Shown: positions 45,227-55,722 of the stretch, piece after piece
Layout: each line of letters starts with the position of its first letter
Numbering within the stretch: position 1 is the first letter of the stretch
Assembly (NCBI GenBank): GCA_028689115.1
Contig: JAQTWV010000001.1
Span: 659,539-723,538, forward strand
Length of the DNA stretch: 64,000 nucleotides
From: Candidatus Altimarinota bacterium
GTDB lineage: Bacteria > Patescibacteriota > Gracilibacteria > BD1-5 > UBA6164
Direction: 5' to 3'
Notes under the pieces: model-generated
The model's input: the letters and a program-made list of their open reading frames with translations, nothing else
Told to the model about the DNA's origin: nothing
Databases searched by the model: none
Program-made: the position numbers and the translations under genes

Positions 45227-46849
45227 TTAATTATTTTTTTTATTAGAAAAATCAGCAATTGTAGAACTATCATCTTTTTTATTAAAATATTCTGCAATTG
45301 TTAAATTATTTTCTTTTAGATAAGTTGCTAAAGATATTCAAAGATATCTCCAATGCCAAGGTTCTATCTCATATCCATCAATTTTTAATCATCTTTGATA
45401 TGTATTATGAAAACCATACATATAAGCATTTGTATCTAACCATCTATAATAACTTGATAATCTCGAACTATTTTTCCATTCAGAATCACTTGATGCAGCA
45501 AATAAATCAACAGCTAATCAACTTTGGTGTTCACTATAACCTGCTTTTGCACATAAATTATCAGGACAACCTCCAGCTTTTATTCAAACTTGATAATCAT
45601 AACTTCTATAAGCACTTACAACACTTAATTTTACTCAAAAATTTTTATAGAAAGCTTCTGATAATAAATCTAGTGAATTTTTCGCTTCTTCTCTCAATTT
45701 TTGAGTTCATCATTTTGCATCATAAATGTAATCTCATCTTATATTTACTAAATCTTCTGGAATATATGCTTTGTTAGTAAAAGATAAATTTGAAGTTACA
45801 AATTTTTGAAATGAATTATCAGAGTATAAATCTAGATTATTTATTTTTTCGTCTTCTTTTAAAGCTTCATTTTCTTTTTCTAAAGCTATTTTTTGATCAT
45901 TTCAAAGAAAAAAATAATTATTTTCAAAACCTAAATTTTCTCAATTTAAATATTTTTTAAATATAAATTCTAATGATTTTCAATAAGTATCAATTATCCC
46001 ATTATGACCAAAATTATCCAATTCTATAAAATTTTTATCTCAAGCATAATTTTGGAAAACTAGTTTTCATTGATTAAATGAAACTATATTATCTTGATTT
46101 CAATGAATTATTAAAACTGGTTTATTAAATGATTTTACTAAATTTTTAGTTACATATGAATCTTTCAAAAAAAGTATTTTTTGTAATGCAAATCAAAACA
46201 TTTTTCTAGACATATCATATCTAGAACTAAGTGGTGAAATCAAAATCAGTTTATCAAAATCATTTTTTGAAGCAAAATCAGTTGCAACTGCTGTTCAAAC
46301 ACTATATCACCAAACAATTAAATCACTATTTTTTAATCATTTTTCCTTTTTAATATATTCAAAAAATTCTTGTGAAGCTTCGTCTACTTTTTCTTTATAA
46401 GGCAATCACTCACTTTTTCAATAACCTGGATAATCATACATCATTACGTTATAACCAAGTTCATGAATATATTTAATTTCACTATAAAAATAACTATTTG
46501 GTCAACCATTTCAATGAAAATAATAAACAGTTTTTCAAGTTCAATTTCATAAATACAAACCATTTATAAGTTCATTTTCTTTTGAAAAAATATTTATTTC
46601 TTCAAAATTTAAATCAATTTCATTATGTCAAACTAAATCTTGAACATGTACTGCAATTCCAGGAAATGTAGAAGTCATTTCTATATTTTTCGCATAAGAT
46701 ACAAGTAGTGAATATGAAAAGAATAAAAAAATAAGTGTAGATATAAGTCTAAATATTTTTTTATTTTCTCATATTTTATTTAATACTATTTGTACTTTTT
46801 CATTATTTTCTAATTTTTTAAACAATTTTATTATTTTGCATTCTTTCAT
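45227..46849 (-). CDS. Fusion of an alpha/beta-hydrolase and a VanY-type D,D-carboxypeptidase
   Basis: 540 residues. One membrane anchor (about 32-52). Residues about 95-320: alpha/beta hydrolase with VYYFHGNGG (oxyanion loop), YDYPGYGKSEG and nucleophile elbow VWGYSVGTAVA, then IIHGNQDNIV (Asp) and NFGHNG (His). Residues about 400-520: M15B peptidase with VVSAYRSYDYQ, GYSEHQSGLAVDL (zinc His and Asp) and EPWHWRYLG (Glu/His). Both domains keep their catalytic residues. Likely acts outside the membrane on peptidoglycan peptides. Confidence 0.88.
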
Positions 46850-46866
46850 TAATCTTTAAATTATTT

Positions 46867-47505
46867 TTATAAATCTATTTCAAATCTTGTTTCCTCTTTT
46901 GACAAGATATTTTTAACTACTTCCAAGATTTCATCCTTTGAAGTATATTTAAAAGTCTCTAAATTTAAAGGAATTTTAGAATTATCATGAAATGTTGTAT
47001 CAACTATTTTTGGATTTATTATATGAACTCAGATTCATTTAAGCTCATTTTTTAATGCTCCTGCAAATCACCTTAAAGCAAATTTAGAAGCCTGATAAAC
47101 AGCAGAATGTTTCATAAATTTCTTACCAATTATACTTCAAATAAATATAATTTTAGCTTTTTTATTCAAATATTTTTCAAAACGTTTTAATAAAAGTATA
47201 TTTGAAGTAAGATTTAGATTGATAATATTTAAATATTCTTCATCACTAGCTTCATAAAAACTCCCAAAAAATCAAACTCAGGCATTTAATATAATACCAT
47301 CAAATTTTACTTCTTCTTGTTCAAAAATTTTAACCAAATTGTCAAAAACTCAAAAATTTGTTAAATCTATGTTAAATTCTCTAACTCATTTTTCACTTAT
47401 CTTTGTTCTAGAAATAGCAAAAACATTGAAATCATCTTTTAAGCTTAAAACTATATGATTTCAAATTCATTTTGAAGTTCAGGTTATGAGGATATTTTTT
47501 TTCAT
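46867..47505 (-). CDS. Short-chain dehydrogenase/reductase
   Basis: 212 residues. Rossmann motif ILITGTSKGIGNHIV, LNAGVGFFG (NNAG-like), catalytic Ser in FIGSIIGKK and YQASKFAL (YxxxK). NAD(P)-dependent oxidoreductase; substrate unknown. The glycine-rich loop uses TGA at three positions. Shorter C-terminus than typical. Eight bases downstream of the radical-SAM gene's stop, same strand. Confidence 0.92.
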
Positions 47506-47512
47506 ATTATTC

Positions 47513-48589
47513 TTAATATTCTAAACAAAGTATACATTTATTATCAAGTTTCTTAAACATAGTATAAAAAGTATCTCTTACTTTTTTAGACTCACGATAA
47601 AATCAATCATTATCTAGTTCCAACATATGCAATATATCTAAATCCCTATATTTTGAAAGTATTTTATTATAATCTTTTTTTGTATACAAAAGTCCAGAAG
47701 CAAAAGTAGAATTTATCTCACACATATTTATTTTAGAACTTATATACTCTACAAACTCACTATAAATTTGTTCATAATTTTTTACTGGTAAAAGTGGAAG
47801 AAATCTAATTCAAACCTTAAATCAAAGTCAAAGCAATTTATTTATAGCATCAATCCTAGAATCTAAACTAGAAGTTCAAGTTTCATATTTATCTATAAGA
47901 ATTTGAGGATTTAGTGAAAAAGCTATTTCTGTATTTTTTGGGATAAATCATAAATCTAAAAGTGGTTTTATATTTGCACTTTTTGTTCTTATTTCCATAA
48001 AAATCCCCCTATCCCCCTTCGGGTACTTTCCCCCAAAGGGAGAAAGATTAATTAATTCAAAAAATGGGATAAATTCTTGGCAAAACGAGGAAAATCAGTC
48101 CATACCTAAAATATCAGAATAATCTCCTGAATAAAACCAAATCCCCCTCTCATTCTCCGCCAAAGGGAGAGAAGAAGCTTCAAGTTGTTCTACTCCTTTC
48201 TCCATTGGGGGGAAAGGTTGGGATAGGGGGATATTTCTAATTTTATCTGCTATTTCTCTCTTTATATCATCATAATTCACAAAAATAACCATATTTTCGT
48301 TTTTAAAAGCTCATTTTAAATAACAATAAGAGCAATCAAAAACACAATTCAAACTTGTTTTTAAAAAATATGCACTCTTTGTGTGACCATATCAAGCTGG
48401 TGCTTCTGAAACTGAATTTGAATTAAGTTTTGCAATTATCAATGATTTTTTTGAATCAAGATTTGTATAATCTTTATCAAAGATATTCTTATAATTATCT
48501 ATAAAAATAATAGTAGAATTTTTAAATTTCTCTATTATTTTTTGAGTTTGTGGATAATTTTTTGCTTGTTTTTCTATGTAGATAATCAT
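47513..48589 (-). CDS. Radical SAM protein, spore photoproduct lyase family
   Basis: 358 residues. [4Fe-4S] cluster motif CVFDCSYCYLKGAF (about residues 82-95), GIWFYSGDYSDILGMDG and MEIRTKSANI match the SPL family, which repairs DNA photoproducts or, in other members, has unknown substrates. Two in-frame insertions interrupt the family pattern (LSQPFPPMEKGVEQLEASS and LSPFGGKYPKGDRGI); they are encoded by palindromic repeats. The frame stays open, so the protein may still fold with these loops. Confidence 0.85.
48003..48046 (+). repeat. GC-rich palindromic repeat, copy A, inside a coding sequence
   Basis: Begins atccccctatccc and continues with ttcccccaaagggagaaag. It adds about 15 residues to the radical-SAM protein without breaking the frame. 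Confidence 0.75.
48141..48232 (-). repeat. GC-rich palindromic repeat, copy B, inside a coding sequence
   Basis: On the minus strand it begins atccccctatccc and continues ttccccccaatggagaaagg, matching copy A in the opposite orientation. About 92 bases, in-frame, encoding about 31 residues that end SLPLAENERG. Confidence 0.75.
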
Positions 48590-48670
48590 ATTATTTTATT
48601 AAAAATTATTCCTTCTTTTGATTCCAAAAGTAACAAAAGATTAGCTAAAAAAATTTTACCTTTCTTATGT

Positions 48671-48951
48671 ACTTTTGTGACCAAAAGGTACCAAAAGTCT
48701 TAAAGGCTTATGCAGCCTTTAAAATCCGCAATGAGCACAAAACAGATGAGTATTCGCATTGAGTGTTATACTGCAATACTTTAAATATTAATTATTATTT
48801 TAGTATTCAAAATAATAAAAAAAGAAAAAAACTTCTAGAAATATCCCGGGGTCTTAGGGGTTGAGATAGTGATTACTTGCCGTAAGAAATAAAACTCAGC
48901 CAGCTAGTTCGAAAACCCCTAAAACTTTTGCTACCTTTTGGTTACAAAAGT
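48671..48951. mobile_element. MITE-like element with 28-bp terminal inverted repeats
   Basis: The ends acttttgtgaccaaaaggta (48671 on) and the complement of 48924-48951 match at 26 of 28 positions. The inside is richer in G+C than the surroundings and has no ORF of note. Outside the repeats, tatgtacttttgt at 48667 recurs inverted near 48973. Stretch 48590-48989 holds nothing else that I can name. Confidence 0.65.
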
Positions 48952-48989
48952 AGAAATTGTTCTCTTTTAGTAACAAAAGTACATAGATT

Positions 48990-49751
48990 TTACTTTATCA
49001 AAAATTTCTCTAAAAATTTTTCCAATTCTTTCAAAAATACCTTTTTTTCTAAGCTTGAATTTTCTAAAAAATACTCCTCAAAATCACTTCAAACAAGTGA
49101 GTTATATCTAAAATAAAACTTTTTAAATATTTCTTTTTCACTAAATGTAAAATTAAAAACTTTGAAATATTTTTCAAAATCTATTTTCTCCTCTTTTTTA
49201 TCTAAATAAGAAATTACCTTTTCTAGAAGTGCTTTATAATCTATATTTTGTTTCAAAAAAGTAACAGCTTTTTCAAAATCGAAATTTTTAGTTTCATCTC
49301 AGATCTTATCAACAGGTACTTTTAAAATAAGTCTTGGAACAGAAAAACTATTACAAACAAGTTCAAATCCATAACTTTCCATATCCACAAATAATTCCTC
49401 TAAAATAATTGATGAATCAAAAACTATTTTTTCACTACAAGCAATACTTTTTAAACTTAAAAAATCAATCAAATTTGGAATAATTAATTCTTTATTATTT
49501 GATAAATTATATATTCTAGCAACTTGAAAAGCAGGAATTATTTCAGTTTTATATCAACAAACTCAAATATTTATCACAAAATCAAAACTCTCATTTTCTA
49601 GAAATCTAGTCAAATTTAAAATTGTATTATAGTTTCACATTCAAGTTGTAAAAAAACTAAGTTTTACATTTCTTAGTCCTAGATTTTTAACAATTTCTTT
49701 TATATTATTAAGTTCAGATGACAAAGCACAAACTATAAGTATCTTTTTCAT
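48990..49751 (-). CDS. Nucleoside phosphorylase/nucleosidase family protein
   Basis: 253 residues. Starts MKKILIVCALSSELNNIKEI, then FFTTGMGNYN, FVINIGVCGYK and VDMESYGFELVCN (the conserved Glu of the PNP/UDP family), VPVDKIGD. Resembles MTA/SAH nucleosidase or futalosine hydrolase. The C-terminal 80 residues are an added helical region rich in Lys/Glu/Phe. Acts on a purine nucleoside; specific substrate not decided. Confidence 0.8.
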
Positions 49752-49877
49752 AAATTTTTCTATTTTTATAATTTTTTAAATTATAGTAAAAAACAAATAA
49801 ACTCCAATTCAAAAAATATTTTTTGTCACGAAAAAAATTATAATCGTTGTAGTAAATATAATATTAACTTTAAGCAT

Positions 49878-50447
49878 ATGAAAAAAAATTATTTAAAAAT
49901 TTCCATTTTGATTTTTCTTACATTTGTAAGTTATTCTCAAACTTTTGCGTGTTCTTGTATAATGCCTGAATGACCTAATGAATCGCTTAACAATGCAAGT
50001 AGCGTATTTATATGAAGAGTAGATAAAATAGAGCAAAGTTCAATAGCAAATGAATTATTATGAGATTATAGAAGAAATATTGTAAGTTTTAATGTAAAAA
50101 ACTCTATAAAATGAAATCTATCAAATAATGTAACAATAACAACAGCAAGAGATTCTGCAACTTGTTGATACAATTTTGAAGAATGAAAAGAATATATAGT
50201 TTATACTCATTGAGAATGAAGAGATTTAGAAGTTTCTCTTTGCTCAAGAACAGCTGAAATAGTAAATGCAACAGAAGATTTGGAAGCATTTAAAGAAATA
50301 TTACAAGATAGTAAAATAAATGATAGCTTAGATGAATGACAAATAAAAAACACTTTTTATAAAGAAATAGAATTATATATTTCAATAATTTTAATCTTAA
50401 TATCAATTTATATAATTTCATTAAGATTTAAAACAATAAAAGACTAG
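49878..50447 (+). CDS. Secreted TIMP-like protein with C-terminal membrane anchor
   Basis: 189 residues. Signal peptide (LKISILIFLTFVSYSQTFA), then CSCIMPEGPNESLNNASSVF, the N-terminal CxC of tissue-inhibitor-of-metalloproteinase-like domains, a FIGRVDKIEQ strand, SIKGNLSNNVTI, SATCGYNFEEGKEYIVYTH and SLCSRTAEI. Four cysteines can make two disulfides. A C-terminal helix (about 165-183) probably holds it in the membrane. In bacteria the function is unknown; protease inhibition is only an analogy. Confidence 0.85.
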
Positions 50448-50466
50448 ATAAATCTAGTCTTTTATT
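50438..50466 (+). terminator. Intrinsic terminator
   Basis: Stem aaaagactaga / tctagtctttt overlapping the end of the TIMP-like gene. Confidence 0.85.
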
Positions 50467-50524
50467 GACATAATACGAATAATATGTTTTAATATATATA
50501 ATTAATACATAAAAAAAATTATAA

Positions 50525-51253
50525 ATGTGAATAGTAGATTTAATTCTAGCTAATCCTTTATGACAATTTTTTGGATTTACAGCTATGATTATAGCATTTA
50601 TCTGATTAATACAAAAGGATGACCAAAAAACATTGAAAATAATACTTATTTCAATGATTTTTTGGTGAATTCATTTTTATACTATGCAAATGTATTCTGC
50701 ACTTGCAGTAAATATTATATGAATTATACGTTTATTTTTATCATTAAAATACAAAAGAAATAAGAGAATATTCTTATGAGTAATTTCTGTAACAATCGTC
50801 TTATGATTTGTAACATATGATGATATTTACTCAGTATTACCTATTATTTGATCTTGTATTTCTGCATATTGATATTTCTTTTTTGAAAGAATTAGACTTC
50901 GCGTATTTATGTTTATATCATCTTTATTTCGGTTTACATTTTGTTTGAATTATGGATTAATTTGATGAACTATAAATGAAGTAATAACACAAATAATCTT
51001 AATAGTTGCGATGTATAAATTAATTCATGAAGAATGAAAAAGAGTATATTTTGTTGATAGAGTTATATCTATAATCAGCCATCCAAAACCAGATATATGA
51101 AGATTTATAGATATATATGATTTTATACAAATGAATAAAATAAGTTTAAAAGAAAGATATTTAAACAGTTTTAAAAAATATAGAGAAAAATTTATAATCA
51201 GCATGAAAAGTAATAAAGAAAAATTTCTTAAAATAATCAAAAAAAGTAGCTAA
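50525..51253 (+). CDS. YgjV-like inner membrane protein
   Basis: 242 residues. Six to seven hydrophobic segments in the first 165 residues. The pattern FFGFTAMIIAFIGLIQKDD ... ILISMIFGGIHFY ... SALAVNIIGIIRLFLS is that of the Imp-YgjV family. A basic soluble C-terminal extension (about 170-242, ending NSFKKYREKFIISMKS) is not part of the usual family. Function unknown. Confidence 0.7.
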
Positions 51254-51266
51254 AGCTACTTTTTTA
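51240..51266. terminator. Bidirectional intrinsic terminator
   Basis: aaaaagtagc-taaa-gctacttttt between convergent genes. Confidence 0.85.
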
Positions 51267-51413
51267 GTTAAAACTGGAAATGAAATTTAGGATTGATGAT
51301 ACAAAATAAATAATTGAAAATGCAGCACATCCAGCTATTAAAATCATTGTCAAAAACAATTTTCCAAGAACGATAAAACAATATTTACCGGTCATAAATA
51401 TAACTTTTCTCAT
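51264..51413 (-). CDS. Small membrane protein, 49 aa, with Shine-Dalgarno
   Basis: MRKVIFMTGKYCFIVLGKLF... with one long hydrophobic helix (about 12-42). An in-frame start 54 bases upstream (51467) gives 67 residues, but a purine-rich AAGGGGGAAG lies just before the ATG at 51413, which decides for the shorter form. No TGA inside. Such a Shine-Dalgarno is rare in this window. Confidence 0.5.
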   Translation of the reverse strand: MRKVIFMTGKYCFIVLGKLFLTMILIAGCAAFSIIYFVSSILNFISSFN

Positions 51414-51497
51414 TTTAACTTCCCCCTTTATTTCTATTTTTACTACAACATTGAATAAAAACAACAAAATATTGGAATTTAGATTATAATAATATTT

Positions 51498-53642
51498 TTA
51501 TTTTTTCAAGACTTTTATAACATTATCTTCTACATCCAAAATTATATTGTCTCATAAAAGCAATTCTCAAGACAAAATCATATTTGAAAGTAAGTTTACA
51601 AGTTTATTTGTAATTGCTCTTTTTAATGGTCTAGCTCAAAAATCTCTATCATAGCCAATACTTGCTAAATGCTTTTTTAAATTATCAGTATAACTAGCTT
51701 TTATTCATTTATTTTTAAGAAGTTTTGATATATCTGATAAAATCAAATCAACAATTGATAATATTTGTTCTTCTCATAATGGATTAAAAATAATTATATC
51801 ATCAAGTCTATTCAAAAATTCAGGTCTAAAATGTAATCTTAAATCTTTTTGTAATTCATTATTTATTTCTTCATTGCTAACTCATTTAGCAGTTAAATCT
51901 TGGATTTTTGCACTTCATATATTACTTGTAAGAATAATTATAGTATTTGTAAAATTTACAATCCTTCATTTACTATCTGTTAATCTACCATCATCCAAAA
52001 CTTGTAAAAGAATATTGAAAACATCACTATGTGCTTTTTCTACTTCATCAAAAAGTATTACACTATAAGGTTTTCTTCTAACAGCTTCTGTTAATTGACC
52101 TCACTCATCATAACCAATATAACCTGGCGGAGCTCAAATTAATCTAGAAACTGAATGTTTTTCCATATATTCACTCATATCTATCCTTATCATATTTTTT
52201 TCATCATTGAAAAGTTCCTTTGCGAGAGCTTTTGCCGTTTGTGTTTTACCTACTCAAGTTGGACCCAAAAATAAGAAACTTCAAAGTGGTTTTCATGCTT
52301 CAGATAATCATGCTCTTGCCCTTCTTATAGCAGAAGATACAGATTCTATTGCTAAATCTTGACCAACTACATCTTTTTTTAAAACATCTTCCAATTTTAA
52401 TAATTTTTCTTTTTCTGTTTCAAGCAATTTTTGAGCTGGAATTCAAGTCCATTTAGCAACAACCAAAGCTATGTCATTACTATCAACATTATCTTTTAAA
52501 TAAGTAGTTCAATTTTCTTCAAGTTTTTTCATTTTTTCTTCACTTTCCAAAATAGATTTTTCTAAATTTGGAATTTCACTATATCTAATCCTAGCTACTT
52601 CTCAAAGATTTCATTCTCTTTCAAGAAAAATAGCTTCACTTTTCAATTTATCTATTTTTTCCCTATTTTGTTTTATAGAATTTATAATTTCTTTTTCTAC
52701 TTTCCAAGCAGTTTCTATAATACTTGCTTCTTTTTCTTTTTCCTTAATTGTGTTTTCTAGATTTTCTAAAATATCTTTTGAAGTTTTTTCTGATTTCTTT
52801 GCTTCAAGTTCTATTTTTAAAGTTCTTATTTCTTTTTCTATTATATCAAGTTCAACAGGTTTAGAAATAGATTTCAATTTTACAGAACTCATGGCTTCAT
52901 CCATCAAATCAATTGCCTTGTCTGGTAATTTTCTATCACTTATATATTTTATAGCTAAATCTACACTTGCTTCAACTGTACTATCTGTTATTTTTAAACC
53001 ATGATGGGCTTCATATTTATCTTTTATTCATCTTAATATTGCCAAAGCATCGCTTCTACTTGGCTCATCAACGATAACAGTTGCAAATCTTCTCTCCAAA
53101 GCTGCATCTTTTTCTATGTATTTTCTGTATTCATTTATAGTTGTTGCTCAAATAAGATGAAGTTCTCATCTAGCTAAACTTGGTTTTAAAAGATTTCAAG
53201 CATCATTTTGTCACTCTGCATTTCAAGCTCAAACTATGGTATGAATCTCATCTATAAAAAGTATAATTTGTCCTTCAGATTTCTCTACTTCACTAATAAC
53301 TGCTTTGAATCTTTCTTCAAATTCTCATTTAAACATAGCTCAAGCAAGCAAAGCTCACATATCAAGACTTATTATTTTTTTCTCAAGCAAATTATCAGGA
53401 ACATCTTTTTCACTTATCTTTCTTGCAATTCACTCTACAATTGCAGTTTTACCAACTCCAGGTTCTCATATCAAAACTGGATTATTTTTTGTTCTTCTAC
53501 TTAATATTTGAATTGCTCTTCTTATTTCTTCTTCTCTTCCTATTACAGGATCTATTTTTCCTGATTTAGCTTTTTCTACTAAATCTATTCCATACTTTTT
53601 TAAAGCATCTTTTGTATTACTTTTTAGTTCTTCTATATTCAT
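51498..53642 (-). CDS. clpB: ClpB-type disaggregase without the N-terminal domain
   Basis: 714 residues. Starts [18 protein letters not shown] just before NBD1: Walker [13 protein letters not shown], Walker [14 protein letters not shown]-domain coiled coil (about 240-355); NBD2 with [23 protein letters not shown] and ILTSNIGS. The about 150-residue Clp_N domain of full-length ClpB (857 aa) is missing and no upstream frame encodes it. Resolves protein aggregates with DnaK. Preceded by a CIRCE-like operator, so probably heat-shock regulated by HrcA. Confidence 0.95.
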
Positions 53643-53668
53643 ATCCAAAAATTAATATTTAAAATTAA

Positions 53669-53695
53669 TTAGCACATAATTATTATATGTGCTAA
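53669..53695. promoter_or_regulatory. CIRCE-like HrcA operator before clpB
   Basis: TTAGCACAT - 9 bases - ATGTGCTAA, a perfect 9-bp inverted repeat with the CIRCE spacing. The consensus is TTAGCACTC-N9-GAGTGCTAA; only the innermost two positions differ. It lies 27 bases before the clpB ATG. Confidence 0.8.
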
Positions 53696-53721
53696 TTAAT
53701 TAAAGTCAAAATAATTTTTGT

Positions 53722-53753
53722 AAAAAATAAAGGGTTGGACTAATCCAACTCTT
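53722..53753 (-). terminator. Intrinsic terminator of bcp
   Basis: On the minus strand aagagttgga-ttag-tccaaccctt followed by T-rich sequence, overlapping the bcp stop. Confidence 0.75.
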
Positions 53754-54201
53754 TAAGTAATCTTTCAGCATGTCATGTTGCCTTTATATTTCTATATTCT
53801 TTTAATACTTCTCAATTTTTATCAATTAAAAAGCTACTTCTTATAACTCACATAACTTTCTTACCATAATTATTTTTTTCTCCATAAACTCATAATTCTT
53901 TATGAAGAACTAAGTCTGGATCAGAAATCAAATCTACTTTTAAATCCTGTTTTTTTATAAATTTTTTATGAGAATCTATACTATCCTTAGAAATTCAAAT
54001 AACAACAATTCATTTTTTTGCAAATTCATCTTTCAAACATGAAAAATCCTTATTTTCAATAGTACAACCTGGTGTATCATCAGCAGGATAAAAATAAAGT
54101 AGAGTTTTTTCTCAAAAAGACAATAAAGTTTTTAAATCAAATATTCAAGTTTCTCATTTGAAGCTTATAGCTTCAAATTTATTATTTAAATTTAATTTCA
54201 T
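53740..54201 (-). CDS. bcp: Thioredoxin-dependent peroxiredoxin (Bcp/PrxQ type)
   Basis: 153 residues. Peroxidatic motif YPADDTPGCTIENKDFSCL (Thr-Pro-Gly-Cys; second Cys five residues downstream as in Bcp), then ISKDSIDSHKKFIKK and FLIDKNGEVLKEYRN. Reduces hydrogen and organic peroxides using thioredoxin. Sits beside a Fur/PerR-like regulator, consistent with oxidative or iron stress response. Confidence 0.95.
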
Positions 54202-54221
54202 AATCAAAAAATTAAGAATTA

Positions 54222-54262
54222 AAAAAGAAAAAAGCTAACTTTCCTCCTCAAAAAATAGCTTT
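54222..54262 (-). terminator. Intrinsic terminator of the Fur-family gene
   Basis: On the minus strand aaagcta ... tagcttttttc with T-run, beginning right at the stop codon. Confidence 0.65.
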
Positions 54263-54607
54263 CTATGAACTAAATTCACCAAACAATTTAATATCCAAGT
54301 CTGTAAGTTTAAAATTTTTAGGTAAATTTGGTAATACAACTTCTTCTGGCAAATCCATAATAAATCAAGTATTTATATCTATAAGATGGATATGGTTTCA
54401 AATATTTGTTTCAAAATATGCTTTTTTTCATACTCAAACAACCTTTCTCAAATCTCAACTTTTTACCATTTCTTCAACATTTCTATAAACAGTTGATTTA
54501 CCAGCATCATCGTATAATTTAGCAAGTTCATAAAATATTTCTTCAACAGTAAGGTGTGTATTCTCACAAATCTTTAAAATGTCTTCTCTATAATAATGTG
54601 TTTTCAT
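54263..54607 (-). CDS. Fur-family transcriptional regulator
   Basis: 114 residues. N-terminal winged helix: LTVEEIFYELAKLYDDAGKSTVYRNVEEMVK (written here in one helix-turn-helix region, residues about 18-48), with the STVYRN recognition helix of Fur/PerR. The dimer domain has NHIHLIDINTGFIMDL; the usual CxxC zinc pairs are absent. Short for the family (usually 130-150 aa). Two Fur-like boxes precede its start, suggesting autoregulation. Could be Fur, PerR or Zur type. Confidence 0.88.
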
Positions 54608-54638
54608 ACATAATAATTACTAATATCTTTTTTATAAT

Positions 54639-54651
54639 AATAATGATTATT
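54639..54651. promoter_or_regulatory. Fur-like box 1
   Basis: AATAATGATTATT, a perfect 6-1-6 inverted repeat, 32 bases before the Fur-family ATG. Confidence 0.65.
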
Positions 54652-54671
54652 GTTTTAAAATCAAATAATTT

Positions 54672-54686
54672 TGAGAATTATTCTCA
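54672..54686. promoter_or_regulatory. Fur/PerR-like box 2
   Basis: TGAGAATTATTCTCA, a perfect 7-1-7 inverted repeat close to the TGATAATnATTATCA consensus. Confidence 0.7.
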
Positions 54687-54690
54687 TAAT

Positions 54691-54718
54691 AAAAATCTAC
54701 CTTAAAAGGTAGATTTTT
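54691..54718. terminator. Intrinsic terminator after the 307-aa gene
   Basis: aaaaatctacctt-aa-aaggtagattttt directly after the minus-strand stop at 54720. Confidence 0.85.
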
Positions 54719-54719
54719 A

Positions 54720-55643
54720 TTATTTAATTCAATATCATAATAAAATTGATTTCCATTTTTCAACATTTTCGTCTTTCATCATTTCTTCAAAAATTATTTG
54801 CTTATTGTTATCCCATTCTCAAAATCAAAAATCAATAAATTTAACATCTTCTCAGTCCCGCATTATATTTGGACTTTTCAATTCATTTTCTATAAAATTT
54901 ATATCATCATGATGAAAATTATCTCTATTTGATAATCTTCATAAATCCAATTGTAAATCCATAGATTTTTTATCCATTCATAATTCCTTAATAATTTGTG
55001 AAATAAAAAATTTTAAAAGTACATATTTCTTATGAGATTCTTCTAACTTAAGTAAAAAATCTTGATTTTGTCTTTCCTTAAAACTCATTTTACTTACATC
55101 TTTTCCTTTAATTCTTCTTTGAATAGTTATTGCTCTTTCTCAAATATAACTTCAATCTTTTAACCATCTCTTTTTTTCTAAACTTGTGTAGGATTCTCAA
55201 TATATAAAATAAGATTTAGGAATAACATCTCATAAATATTTTCTCAATATTAAGTATTTCTTTCTTAAATATTCAATATTTAAAGGATTTCACTCTTTTC
55301 ATTCTTTATATACATATCAAGGATTTAAAGAAAACTCATAAACATTACTATCTTGTCAAAATCAAATTCTTTTATCATCAATTCTACTTATACTTATTAC
55401 ATTTTTTTGTTCTAACTTTTCAGCTTGTAAAGATGATATTTTCAACTTAATTTTTTCAATTTCCCCCAGTTCAAAATTTACTCATTCTCAACTCTGTTTT
55501 TTAGATAAAATACTACTAACAAGTGAATTATAATAATCAACTAAATTCATTAATTCAGTGGATCTTATATAAGGAACCTGCATTCTATATAAAACAACTT
55601 CAGAAGATTTATGTGATGATGTAGGCAGTTTACTATTATCCAT
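54720..55643 (-). CDS. Hypothetical protein, 307 aa
   Basis: Soluble, mainly helical, with an early coiled-coil (about 48-70) and many charged residues. A late FHHDDINFIENEL and VKFIDFGFGEWDNN resemble the DFG-like loop of kinase-fold proteins, but no catalytic loop or P-loop precedes them, so I do not assign a function. Needs many TGA codons to stay open; ends with a tandem TAA TAA-like context and a terminator. Confidence 0.6.
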
Positions 55644-55722
55644 AATATTTTTTATTAAATACTTAACAAAATAATATCACAAAACAAATTTAAAAACAAA
55701 AAAACAATACTAATTTCATACA

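Noticed and set aside
45298-45777. 159-codon plus-strand ORF
   Set aside because: Antisense to the VanY domain, which has clear catalytic motifs on the minus strand.
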